Source of the DNA: Amycolatopsis alkalitolerans
Lineage (GTDB): Bacteria; Actinomycetota; Actinomycetes; Mycobacteriales; Pseudonocardiaceae
Direction of reading: 5' to 3'
Assembly: GCF_006152065.1 (NCBI RefSeq)
Contig: NZ_VDFW01000026.1
Coordinates: forward strand, 1 to 64,000
Length of the DNA: 64,000 bases
Position 1 is the first letter of the stretch, and the number at the start of each line of letters is the position of its first letter. The notes below the pieces were generated by a model. It was not told where the DNA came from and did no database searches. It was given only the letters and a program-made list of their open reading frames with translations. The position numbers and the translations under genes were made by a program. Positions 28,244 to 36,199 of the stretch are shown piece after piece.

Positions 28244-29410
28244 CTACTCTTCCGGCATCGGGCCCGCTACCCGCAGCCGGGTGACGGTCGCCGTGCGTGG
28301 TGGGGGAAGGGAAAGCCCGGAGCGGCCGGGCGTGATGCTGCCCAGCAGCCGCGGTCCGCGCGCGCCGGTCGCGTCCGGCACGTTCCCGGGCACACCATGC
28401 CAGGTGAGCCAGCCGAGAAGCGCGGTCAGGTACGCCTCCTTCGCGGCGGAGGGCAGTCCGAGTTCGTCGCTCGTGACGAGGCGCGCGCCGGGCAGGTTGG
28501 CGGCGAGGGCGCGCATGAGAGCCGGATTCCGCACGCCGCCACCGGAACCGACGACGGTGTGGGCGTTCTCGCAGGCGGCGGCGACGGTGCGCGCGGTCAG
28601 TTCGGTGAGCGTGGCGAGCAGATCCGTCAGTTCGAGGTCGATGCCGTCGAGGTAGACGGCGTGGAACAGTTCCTTGCCGGTGGATTTCGGTGGCGCGGTC
28701 GCGTAGTACGGCTCCTCGAGCAGCCGCGATAGGAGCCGGTGGTCCACCTTGCCCTGCGCGGCGAGGCGTCCGTCGAGATCGCAGCGCAGCCCGCCTCGCC
28801 GCGCGGCGAGGTCGAGCAGGGCGTTGCCGGGACCCGTGTCGTAGGCGATGGCCGTGCCGTCCGGCCGGACGACGGTGACGTTCGCGATGCCGCCGATGTT
28901 CAGTGCGACGGCTGGGCGGCCGGCGGATTCGGCGAGACCGCGCAGCCACAGCCGGTCGAGCGTGCTGGCCAGCGGGGCACCGTGCCCGCCGGCGGCGATG
29001 TCGCGGGCCCTCAGATCGGCGACCACCGGCCGGCCGGTCCGTTCCGCGATCCAGGCGGGTTGCCCGAGTTGCAGCGTGCCGCGGGCGTGACCGTCTTCGA
29101 CCCAGTGGAACACGGTCTGGCCGAGCGACGCGATGAAATCGGCCGGCCCGAAGCGCTCGATGCCCTGCTGCGCCGCTTCGGCGAAGGCCTGGCCGACGCG
29201 GGTGTCGAGCTTCGTCAGCTGTTCGGCGGTGGTCCGGGCGGGTTGCAGCACGGCCAGCAGGTCGGCGCGCAGTCCGGCGCGGTAGGGCACCTCGAGCGCG
29301 CCGAGCGGGGTCAGCACGATCTCCTCGCCGTCCATCCGAAGCCCGGCGAGGGCCACGTCGATCCCGTCGACCGAGGTGCCGGAGATCAGGCCGGCGACGC
29401 GTTCGCCCAT
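28244..29410 (-). CDS. anmK: Anhydro-N-acetylmuramic acid kinase
   Basis: The 388-residue enzyme converts 1,6-anhydro-MurNAc to MurNAc-6-phosphate in peptidoglycan recycling. It starts ERVAGLISGTSVDGIDVAL (ATP-binding GTSxDGID), with GQTVFHW, LNIGGIANVT, DTGPGNALLD and the C-terminal VVGSGGGVRNPALM. ATG 29410 is chosen because it directly precedes the conserved start; the frame is open further upstream but without homology. Paired with the symporter. Confidence 0.93.
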   Translation of the reverse strand: MGERVAGLISGTSVDGIDVALAGLRMDGEEIVLTPLGALEVPYRAGLRADLLAVLQPARTTAEQLTKLDTRVGQAFAEAAQQGIERFGPADFIASLGQTVFHWVEDGHARGTLQLGQPAWIAERTGRPVVADLRARDIAAGGHGAPLASTLDRLWLRGLAESAGRPAVALNIGGIANVTVVRPDGTAIAYDTGPGNALLDLAARRGGLRCDLDGRLAAQGKVDHRLLSRLLEEPYYATAPPKSTGKELFHAVYLDGIDLELTDLLATLTELTARTVAAACENAHTVVGSGGGVRNPALMRALAANLPGARLVTSDELGLPSAAKEAYLTALLGWLTWHGVPGNVPDATGARGPRLLGSITPGRSGLSLPPPRTATVTRLRVAGPMPEE

Positions 29411-29528
29411 GAAGGAGTGGTCTAGTCCTTTGCTGACGAGGATGCAAGGTATTCCGTGAGTTCTTGACCGAACCGAGCTTCGGCCGGGGTGTTCCCGCCG
29501 GTCACCCGGTGGATGCGAGGATTGAGAC

Positions 29529-30839
29529 GTGTCGAGCAACCTCTGGTTCTGGGTCATCCTGGTCGTCGTCATACTGCTGGCGATCACGCTGGTCAGCGGC
29601 TTCACCGTGGCGCGGCGGCGCCGGATCAGCCTGCGCGAGTCCGAGCGGCCCGAGGGGGAGACCAACCCGAGAGGCGGTGGCTACCAGGCCGGCGGCGGGA
29701 TAGCGCTCGCGCCTGGTGGCGAGCAGGCGCCTCCGCATCCGGCGGGTGAGCGCACTGAGGTCGACGGCCAGCCCGGAGTGGGCGACGACGCGTCGGTGCC
29801 GCGCGACGCGCCGCGGCGCGGGATCGTCGACGTGAAGCTGCCGGTGGAAGCCGAGCCCGAGGTCGCGCCCGAACCGGAGCCCGAGGCCGCGCCGGCCGAG
29901 GAGATCGAACCCGCCACCGGTCGGCTGGAACGGTTGCGCGGCCGGCTGTCCAAGTCGCGGTCGATGTTCGGGCAAAGCCTGCTGGGCCTGCTCGGCGCGG
30001 GGGATCTGGACGAGGACTCGTGGCAGGACATCGAAGACACGCTGCTCGTCGCGGACCTCGGCGCGGCCACCACGACCGAGATCGTCGAGCGGCTGCGGTC
30101 GGAGATCACCAGCCGGGCGGTCCGGTCGCCCGAAGAGGCCCGGCAGGTGCTGCGCGACGTGCTCACCGGCGCCCTGCACACGGAGGCGCCGCGGGCGGTG
30201 CGGGCGTTGCCGCACACCGTCGACGGGCACAAGCAACCGGCGGTGGTGCTGGTCGCCGGGGTCAACGGCACCGGCAAGACGACTACGACGGGCAAGCTCG
30301 CGCGGGTGCTCGTGGCGCAGGACAGCCGGGTGGTACTGGGCGCGGCGGACACCTTCCGCGCCGCGGCCGCCGACCAGTTGCAGACCTGGGCCGAACGCGT
30401 GGGCGCGGAGGTCGTGCGGGGCAAGGAAGGCGCGGACCCGGCGGCGGTCGCCTTCGACGCGGTGAAGCGCGGGGTCGAGGCGGGCGTCGACGCGGTGCTG
30501 ATCGACACGGCGGGGCGGCTGCACACCAAGACCGGCCTGATGGACGAGTTGGGCAAGGTCAAGCGAGTCGTGGAGAAGCAGGCGAAGGTGGACGAGGTCC
30601 TGCTCGTGCTGGACGCCACGACCGGGCAGAACGGCCTCGCGCAGGCGCGGGTGTTCCGCGAGGTCGTCGACGTGACCGGGATCGTGCTGACCAAACTCGA
30701 CGGCACCGCCAAGGGCGGGATCGTGTTCCAGGTGCAGCGGGAGCTCGGGGTCCCGGTGAAGCTCGTCGGCCTCGGCGAAGGCCCGGACGACCTGGCCCCC
30801 TTCGAAGCTGGAGCCTTCGTGGACGCGCTGCTGGGCTGA
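29529..30839 (+). CDS. ftsY: Signal recognition particle receptor FtsY
   Basis: The 436-residue GTPase docks SRP-ribosome complexes at the membrane. An N-terminal membrane helix (LWFWVILVVVILLAITLVSGF) is followed by an acidic, Pro-rich A region (about 45-130) and the NG domain with G1 GVNGTGKTTTTGKLAR near 245, DTFRAAAADQL, DTAGRLHTK, TKLDGTAKGG and the C-terminal GEGPDDLAPFE. In mycobacteria it directly follows smc; here four genes intervene. Confidence 0.96.
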   Translation: MSSNLWFWVILVVVILLAITLVSGFTVARRRRISLRESERPEGETNPRGGGYQAGGGIALAPGGEQAPPHPAGERTEVDGQPGVGDDASVPRDAPRRGIVDVKLPVEAEPEVAPEPEPEAAPAEEIEPATGRLERLRGRLSKSRSMFGQSLLGLLGAGDLDEDSWQDIEDTLLVADLGAATTTEIVERLRSEITSRAVRSPEEARQVLRDVLTGALHTEAPRAVRALPHTVDGHKQPAVVLVAGVNGTGKTTTTGKLARVLVAQDSRVVLGAADTFRAAAADQLQTWAERVGAEVVRGKEGADPAAVAFDAVKRGVEAGVDAVLIDTAGRLHTKTGLMDELGKVKRVVEKQAKVDEVLLVLDATTGQNGLAQARVFREVVDVTGIVLTKLDGTAKGGIVFQVQRELGVPVKLVGLGEGPDDLAPFEAGAFVDALLG

Positions 30840-30876
30840 CTGCCTGTAATTGGAATACAAACAGTCATGATGTTGG

Positions 30877-30892
30877 TAATATATCCGACATG
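30877..30892 (+). promoter_or_regulatory. Predicted leaderless promoter of the Fic gene
   Basis: TAATAT at 30877-30882 lies seven bases before the ATG at 30890, so transcription should start at or beside the start codon. There is no ribosome-binding site. The surrounding 45 bases are markedly AT-rich and contain a spaced direct repeat TTGGAATA/TTGGTAATA. Confidence 0.5.
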
Positions 30893-32032
30893 CTGTTCGA
30901 ACCTCCTGATCTCGACCTACGGGAACTGGACGTTCTCGACCAGGTCGAGGAGCTGAAGACGAGCCTGCGTCATCAGCTGGCCGAACCGCGCCGGTGGCTG
31001 GGGTCGTTGCGTCGCGTCTCGCTGGCGCGCGCGATCCAGGGGTCGAACAGCATCGAGGGCTACGACGCGGGTCTCGACGACGCGATGGACATCGCGGCCG
31101 GCGAAGAGCCTCTGGACGCCGGCGAGGAGACCCGCCTCGCGTTGCGCGGCTATCGCGAGGCGATGACGTATGTGCTGCAGGTGGCCGAGGACGACGACTT
31201 CAGCTTCAGCGACCAGCTGTTCAAGAGCCTGCACTACATGATGACCAGCTACACGCTGAAGAACAGGCCGGGCAGGTGGCGGGCCGGGCCGATCTTCGTG
31301 CGGAACGACGCGACCGGTGACATCGTCCACGAGGGCGCCGACATCGACCAGGTGCCTGCGCTGATGCGGGAACTCGCGACGGCGCTGAACGAGGAGCGGG
31401 CTTGCCCCGACGTCGTTCGCGGCGCGATGGCCCATCTGAACCTGGTGATGGTGCATCCGTTCCGGGACGGTAACGGCCGGATGGCGCGCTGCCTGCAAAG
31501 TCTGGTGCTCGCACGGAGCGGCGTGTTGAGTCCGGTTTTCATGAGCATCGAGGAGTATCTGGGTCGTAATACTCAGGCCTATTACGACGTGCTCGCGACG
31601 GTCGGCGGAGGATCGTGGCGGCCGGAACGTGATGCCAGGCCCTGGATCCGGTTCACCATGACCGCGCACCTGCGCCAGGCGAGAACGATGCTCCGGCGGA
31701 TCAGGGAGAGCAGCCGGATGTGGTCCGAATTGGAGTTGCTGGTCGAGAGACGCCGGCTGCCGGAGCGAAGCATCATGGCGCTGTTCGACGCGATGGTCGG
31801 GCTTCGTGTTCGTAATGCCACCTACCGCGCCTACTTCCAGGACACGTCCGAGGAAATCACGGACGCGACGGCGAGCCGGGATCTCCGGACGCTGGTCGCG
31901 GCGGATCTCCTCGAACCCACGGGCGAGAAGCGGGGACGGCATTACGTCGCCCGTCCTGAGCTCAGGGAGATCTACGAGAACGTGGTCAGGAGCCGCGTTC
32001 CGGAGGACGACCCCGATCCCTTCGCGAACTAG
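30890..32032 (+). CDS. Fic family protein (predicted AMP transferase, self-inhibited)
   Basis: A 380-residue Fic/DOC protein. The catalytic motif HPFRDGNGR is near residue 188, preceded by the flap region. An N-terminal SxxxEG inhibitory motif (SNSIEG, about 50-56) places it in the class whose own N-terminal helix blocks ATP binding. A C-terminal winged-helix region (about 300-370, with ASRDLRTLVAADLLEPTGEKRGRHY) suggests DNA binding or dimerisation. Predicted to transfer AMP from ATP to a protein; the target is unknown. Base use is less extreme than in the flanking genes (codons such as aat, act, tat), suggesting transfer. No small antitoxin gene is adjacent. Confidence 0.9.
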   Translation: MLFEPPDLDLRELDVLDQVEELKTSLRHQLAEPRRWLGSLRRVSLARAIQGSNSIEGYDAGLDDAMDIAAGEEPLDAGEETRLALRGYREAMTYVLQVAEDDDFSFSDQLFKSLHYMMTSYTLKNRPGRWRAGPIFVRNDATGDIVHEGADIDQVPALMRELATALNEERACPDVVRGAMAHLNLVMVHPFRDGNGRMARCLQSLVLARSGVLSPVFMSIEEYLGRNTQAYYDVLATVGGGSWRPERDARPWIRFTMTAHLRQARTMLRRIRESSRMWSELELLVERRRLPERSIMALFDAMVGLRVRNATYRAYFQDTSEEITDATASRDLRTLVAADLLEPTGEKRGRHYVARPELREIYENVVRSRVPEDDPDPFAN

Positions 32033-32100
32033 AAGTCCACCGGTAGCTCGTTCGGGTAGTAAGTTCGCGAATCGCCACGACGGACAACGAGGTTGGGCAG

Positions 32101-32139
32101 TCTGGTTCCGTGCCGCGGGGATTACGCCGCGGAATCAGA
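32101..32139 (+). promoter_or_regulatory. Stem-loop upstream of the EspC/WXG100-like gene
   Basis: TCTGGTTCCG at 32101-32110 pairs with CGGAATCAGA at 32130-32139 with one mismatch; the loop contains CCGCGG elements that can extend the stem. It ends 20 bases before the GTG of the next gene. It may be an operator, a leader hairpin or a terminator for the Fic gene. Confidence 0.4.
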
Positions 32140-32159
32140 CATCCTGGGGGGGTTCCGAC

Positions 32160-32630
32160 GTGACCGAGGCGTTCGGTGCGGTACCCGACGATCTGCGCAA
32201 GGCGGCGAGCGCGATCGGCGAGGTGGTGGGTGGCGTCGCCGGGTTGGCGTGGCGTGGCCCATCCGGCGACTACGGGCATGCCGGTGTGCAGAGCGGCTGG
32301 GCGCGGTTCATCGACGACATGCGAGACCAGGTCGCCAAGCTCCAGTCGGCGGCCGGCGAGCATGGTGTGAGCCTGGAGAAGGCCGCGATCGAGTACGTCG
32401 AGGCCGACAGCGGCGTGGGCCATTCACTGGCCGCCATCGGCAACGCGATAGCCGAGACTGGCGGCGAAGCCGGGTTCATGAAGCCGCGGGAGCCGAAACC
32501 GGGGGACGTCGGCAGTGGCCCCGCCGGTGTGATGAGTCCCGAACGTTCCCGCGAGCTGTTCCCGCGGTACGACATCGGCAGCCGCCTCGATCCCGGCGTG
32601 CTCGGCGATGACGACGGGCGGGACTACTGA
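32160..32630 (+). CDS. EspC/WXG100-like type VII secretion substrate
   Basis: A 156-residue helical protein. The first about 100 residues form a helical hairpin with a turn in AWRGPSGDYGHAGVQSGW and a WxxF segment, ending in EYVEAD, which matches the YxxxD/E export signal of actinobacterial type VII secretion. A Pro/Gly-rich tail follows. GTG start with a G-rich Shine-Dalgarno. Its stop overlaps the next ATG by one base (TGATG), so the two are probably made together and may dimerise like PE/PPE or EsxA/EsxB pairs. Assignment is by pattern, not by clear homology. Confidence 0.65.
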   Translation: MTEAFGAVPDDLRKAASAIGEVVGGVAGLAWRGPSGDYGHAGVQSGWARFIDDMRDQVAKLQSAAGEHGVSLEKAAIEYVEADSGVGHSLAAIGNAIAETGGEAGFMKPREPKPGDVGSGPAGVMSPERSRELFPRYDIGSRLDPGVLGDDDGRDY

Positions 32631-33970
32631 TGCCGGCGGAGCTGGGGCAGACCACCGATCCCCGCGAGCTCATCCCGGGCCAGCCCGAGCAGATCGCGAA
32701 CGACCTGCGTGACCTGGTCGCGAACATCGCCAAGATCGGCACCGTCGGCGACGGTCTGCGGGGCGTCGACCCCGGGCAGTGGACCGGCCAGGGCGCCGAC
32801 GTCTTCCGCGACGTGTTCGGTCAGGAGCCGCCGAAGTGGTTCAGTGCCGTGGACCTGGTGAGCCGGGGCGGTCAGGCACTCGCCGACTTCGGCGACGTAC
32901 TCACCTGGGGTCAGTCCGAGGCGCAGCGCGCCATCGAGATGTACACGCAGGCCGTCGCCGCGTCCCGCGCCGCGGCCGACCAGTACAACGTGCGGGCCAC
33001 CCAGGCTTCGGCCGCCGGCCAGACGCTCGCGCCCTTCCAGGATCCGGGTGCCGGGCCGGCGCAGGCGGCACAGGACGTCCTGGCCAATGCTCGTGACCGG
33101 GTCACGGCTGTCGGCGGGGCGGTGGCCCAGGCGTTCGGGGTCGGCAAACGGGCGCCAGAGAAGAAGTGGGATCCCGGGAAGCAGCAATGGGTCGACCGAA
33201 ACGGTTGGCAGACGGGTCGTGGCGGCAAGAGCTACGGTGGCAACTGGGGCGGCGAGCAGTCCGACGGGATGTTCCACGACCTGGTCGGCGACACCCTCAA
33301 GGCGCTCGGCTTCGACATCGGCGAACGCACCTACGCCGCCTCCGCCGGCGTCGACCTGCTCGACGGCAGTCTCGAAGGACAGTTCCAGTCGGGTCCATGG
33401 TCGGGGTCCGGCAAGCTCGAGGGTTCGGTAGTCGGGGCCGACGCGGGTGCCGGCGCGACGGTCAGCGCGCTGGGCGTGAGCGCCGGGGCGAGTGCTGAGG
33501 CCTACCTGGCCGAGGGCAGCGCCGAAGGCGAGGTGAAACTCGGTGAGCACGCGGGCGTGTCGGGCTCGGCCGAGAGCATGATCGGCGCGGAGGCCGCGGC
33601 CCGGGGCAACATCGGGTTGACCGGGGCGCAGGGCAGCGCCGAGGCCTTCGCGGGAGGAAAGCTCGAGGGCCAGGCAAGTGCCGAGGCCGCCGGCGTGAGC
33701 GCCGGTGTGCACGGTGAAGTCAGCTACGGCATCGGCGCCGAGGCCGGCGGCCAGGTCGGCATGGGGGACGACGGCAAGTTCCATCTCAGTGCTTCGCTCG
33801 GGGTCACGCTCGGCGTCGGTGGTTCGGTCGGCTTCGACGTCGCGATCGATCCCGCCGAGGTCGTCGATACAGTCGATGACGTCGCGGATGACGTCGGTGA
33901 GTTCGCTTCCGACGTGGGCCACGGGGTCGCGAACGCGGCTGGCGCCGTGGCCGATTTCCTCGGCTTCTGA
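32630..33970 (+). CDS. WXG-like protein with long Gly/Ala-rich C-terminal domain, putative type VII effector
   Basis: A 446-residue protein in three parts. Residues 1-165 are helical with PGQPEQIANDLRDLV and a WTGQGADVFRDVFG turn, like a type VII signal/WXG domain. A linker (about 165-225) is rich in Lys, Trp and Gly. Residues about 225-420 are an unusual Gly/Ala/Ser/Glu domain in which small and polar residues alternate (GVSAGASAEAYLAEGSAEGE, SAGVHGEVSYGIGAEAGGQV), suggesting amphipathic beta strands or a solenoid. The tail is an acidic helix ending VADFLGF. No YxxxD signal of its own is clear, so its partner may supply it. Function unknown; a pore-forming or surface role is conceivable. Confidence 0.65.
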   Translation: MPAELGQTTDPRELIPGQPEQIANDLRDLVANIAKIGTVGDGLRGVDPGQWTGQGADVFRDVFGQEPPKWFSAVDLVSRGGQALADFGDVLTWGQSEAQRAIEMYTQAVAASRAAADQYNVRATQASAAGQTLAPFQDPGAGPAQAAQDVLANARDRVTAVGGAVAQAFGVGKRAPEKKWDPGKQQWVDRNGWQTGRGGKSYGGNWGGEQSDGMFHDLVGDTLKALGFDIGERTYAASAGVDLLDGSLEGQFQSGPWSGSGKLEGSVVGADAGAGATVSALGVSAGASAEAYLAEGSAEGEVKLGEHAGVSGSAESMIGAEAAARGNIGLTGAQGSAEAFAGGKLEGQASAEAAGVSAGVHGEVSYGIGAEAGGQVGMGDDGKFHLSASLGVTLGVGGSVGFDVAIDPAEVVDTVDDVADDVGEFASDVGHGVANAAGAVADFLGF

Positions 33971-33988
33971 CCAGGAATTGGAGACAAC

Positions 33989-34480
33989 GTGGTAGCCACC
34001 ATCCCGGTGCCGATCCAGTTCTCACTGCCCGAAGGCTGGCGATCGGTTTCGCCGGACCAGGTTGACGCCCCGGACGCCGCTTTCGTCGCGCTGCGTCCCC
34101 CCGCGTCGAAGGGGTTCACGCCCAACATCACGATCAGCGGCGACCTGCAGGACGCCGGTATTCCGCTTACGCAACTCGCTGACGAGGCAGTGGAGCGCCT
34201 CAGGCGTGGCGCGCCGGACGCAGAGCTCGGCAAGCGCAAGGAGTCGGGTTCGGAACGCGGTCCGGGGCTCACCCAGGCCGTGCGGATGACGCTCCGGCTG
34301 AACGGCGTGCCGGAGCAGTTGCTGCAGCTGCAGGTGTTCCTGGGCATGCGGGACACCCGCGATCCCAGCCGGTACGCGGTCGTGGAGATCGTGCTGAGCG
34401 CGCTGGCCGAGCAGTTTCCCGGCGTCGTCGGCGAGTTCCAGCAGTTCCTGTCGACCATCCGACCAGAAGAGGCACGATGA
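33989..34480 (+). CDS. DcrB/LpqN-like (DUF1795-type) protein
   Basis: A 163-residue protein starting IPVPIQFSLPEGWRSVSPDQV, the opening of the DcrB/PsbP-like fold seen in actinobacterial LpqN/LpqT and DUF1795 proteins, here without a signal peptide. GTG start with GGAG nine bases upstream; the stop overlaps the next gene by four bases. In this operon it could be a cytoplasmic chaperone-like factor for the secreted pair, a role inferred only from context. Confidence 0.6.
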   Translation: MVATIPVPIQFSLPEGWRSVSPDQVDAPDAAFVALRPPASKGFTPNITISGDLQDAGIPLTQLADEAVERLRRGAPDAELGKRKESGSERGPGLTQAVRMTLRLNGVPEQLLQLQVFLGMRDTRDPSRYAVVEIVLSALAEQFPGVVGEFQQFLSTIRPEEAR

Positions 34481-34956
34481 GCGAGTACGCGAGCCGGCTG
34501 CTGCGGCGTATCGACGCGATCGACACGGCCGCGGCCGACACGAGGCGGCGCACCGAGGCGTACCAGCACATGGCCGGTGAGCTGAAGGGCGTGACCGGCC
34601 GGGCGAGCTCCGCGGACGGGGCGGTGACGGTCGTCGCCGGACCTGGTGGCGAGGTCAAGGACATCACGTTCACCGAGCAGACCCGCACGGTCGCACCGGC
34701 CGCGCTGGCGACAGCGGTGCTGCACACGATCGCGGCGGCGCGGGCGAACGCGACCCGGCGGCAGGCGGAGGTGGTCCGGCGCGGTCTCGGCGACACCGAT
34801 CTGCTCGACCGCGTGCTCGACTCGGACCAGCGGCTGTTCGGGGACCAGCGCCCGGTGGACCCCGGCCCGGCCGCACCGCCCCGGCGGCCGCAACCGGTCC
34901 ACGAGGACGACTTCTTCCACGATTTCAACGTGTTCGACGGCGGGACCGCGCGGTGA
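34477..34956 (+). CDS. YbaB/EbfC family protein, EspL-like
   Basis: A 159-residue protein with the YbaB fold: an N-terminal helix (LLRRIDAIDTAAADTRRRTEAYQHM), a beta region (GAVTVVAGPGGEVKDITFTE) and a second helix (APAALATAVLHTIAAARANA), then a Pro-rich acidic tail. YbaB-like proteins encoded beside ESX substrates include mycobacterial EspL, which stabilises substrates; that parallels the neighbourhood here. ATGA overlap upstream and GTGA overlap downstream. Confidence 0.75.
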   Translation: MSEYASRLLRRIDAIDTAAADTRRRTEAYQHMAGELKGVTGRASSADGAVTVVAGPGGEVKDITFTEQTRTVAPAALATAVLHTIAAARANATRRQAEVVRRGLGDTDLLDRVLDSDQRLFGDQRPVDPGPAAPPRRPQPVHEDDFFHDFNVFDGGTAR

Positions 34957-35684
34957 GCACCGGGGCCGTCATCGCGATCGCCGTCGGCGGCACCGTGCTC
35001 CTCGCCGCGGGGTTCACCTCGATGGGCATCTGGCTCAACCGGTCCTACCAGCGGCAAGAGCAGGGCGTGCTGCCGCGGCTGCGGGAGGAGAGCGCCCGGC
35101 GGGGCTGGACGTTCGCCGAACGAGATGACTCCGTCGCGGAGTTGTACACCTGGCAGCAGAAGGAGTATGGCGGCCGCAACCCGGTTCAGCCTTTCGTCGG
35201 GCCGCCGAAGGCCAGGGCCGCGCGCAACGTGATCACCGGTGTCCATCGTGGACGGCCGTTCGTCGCGGCCGGACTCGATGCCTACCACAACGGCGAACGT
35301 GCCTCGGTGCAATGGATCGGGGTCCGCACCCCCGCGGCACGCCCGTCGTTGAGCGTGCGGCGGGCCGTGCCGCTGGCGAGCAAGGTCAACAACGCGCTCT
35401 GGGGCGAGGTCCGCATCGGTCATCCGGACTTCGACGACAAGTTCGACGTGCTCTCCGAAGACCCGCGGTTCGCCACCGCCGTGCTGAGCCCCGCGCTGGC
35501 CGAACTCCTCCTGCGCGACCCCCGGAAGTTCAGTGGCTTCCTCCTCTTCGCCGACCATATCGACGTGTTCGATTCGGTCAGCGATCACCGTGACCCCGCT
35601 GAGCTCGTCGCCGCGCTGGACCTGCGCTGCGACATTCTCGACCGGATCCCCGAGACCGCGTGGGGCCAGGACGCGATCCGATGA
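34953..35684 (+). CDS. Membrane-anchored protein of unknown function in the type VII-like operon
   Basis: A 243-residue protein with one N-terminal membrane helix (VIAIAVGGTVLLAAGFTSMGIWL) and a globular domain of mixed composition (EESARRGWTFAERDD, SGFLLFADHIDVFDSVSDHRDP). No enzymatic motif seen. Similar single-pass proteins of unknown function occur in actinobacteria. Overlaps its neighbours by four bases on both sides, so it is part of the operon. Confidence 0.65.
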   Translation: MSTGAVIAIAVGGTVLLAAGFTSMGIWLNRSYQRQEQGVLPRLREESARRGWTFAERDDSVAELYTWQQKEYGGRNPVQPFVGPPKARAARNVITGVHRGRPFVAAGLDAYHNGERASVQWIGVRTPAARPSLSVRRAVPLASKVNNALWGEVRIGHPDFDDKFDVLSEDPRFATAVLSPALAELLLRDPRKFSGFLLFADHIDVFDSVSDHRDPAELVAALDLRCDILDRIPETAWGQDAIR

Positions 35685-36199
35685 TCCGCAAGGTTCTCCT
35701 CGTGCTGTGCGCCGCCGGGCTGCTGCTGACCGGGTGCACCGTGAAGGTGGAACAGAAGGAACCGACCATCAGCCAGGCCGAGTTCGAGCGGGGGATCGCC
35801 GACGCGCTGCAGCAGACGGTGGGCCGCCGGCCGGATACGGTCGCCTGCCCCGGGCCGGTGCCCGCCAAGGTGGGGGAGACCGTGCGCTGCACGCTGTCCG
35901 ACCGCGGCACGCGCGCTGGGCTCACGGCCGTCATCACCAGCCTCGACAACGGCAAGGCCAACTACCACGTCAAGGTCGACGACAAGCCGCTCGGTCAGGC
36001 GCTGAGATCATCACTCGCCAGGTGCGCCGACAGCGTCGCCGCCACGCGCTGGACCGCGGGCGCGATCCGCGAGACCGCTTCCTTCGTCAAGCGTCCTTCC
36101 GGGCCGGACACCGACACGGCGGCTGGCGCGGGCGTGCCGGTCAGCGGCGCCGCCACGCACCGGACGCCCAACTCCTGCTCGCTTTCGTCCACCGCGTAG
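35681..36199 (+). CDS. DUF4333 lipoprotein with abnormal 3' extension
   Basis: A 172-residue product. It has a lipobox LLLTGC (Cys19) and a DUF4333-type domain (ISQAEFERGIADALQQTVGRRPDTVACPGPVPAKVGETVRC). The domain should end near KVDDKPLGQ at about 35998, but the frame stays open for another 200 bases, running antisense to the 3' end of the IclR gene. A TGA in the +1 frame lies at 36003-36005, so a single-base indel may have removed the normal stop. ATGA overlap with the upstream gene. Extracytoplasmic lipoprotein, function unknown. Confidence 0.7.
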   Translation: MIRKVLLVLCAAGLLLTGCTVKVEQKEPTISQAEFERGIADALQQTVGRRPDTVACPGPVPAKVGETVRCTLSDRGTRAGLTAVITSLDNGKANYHVKVDDKPLGQALRSSLARCADSVAATRWTAGAIRETASFVKRPSGPDTDTAAGAGVPVSGAATHRTPNSCSLSSTA

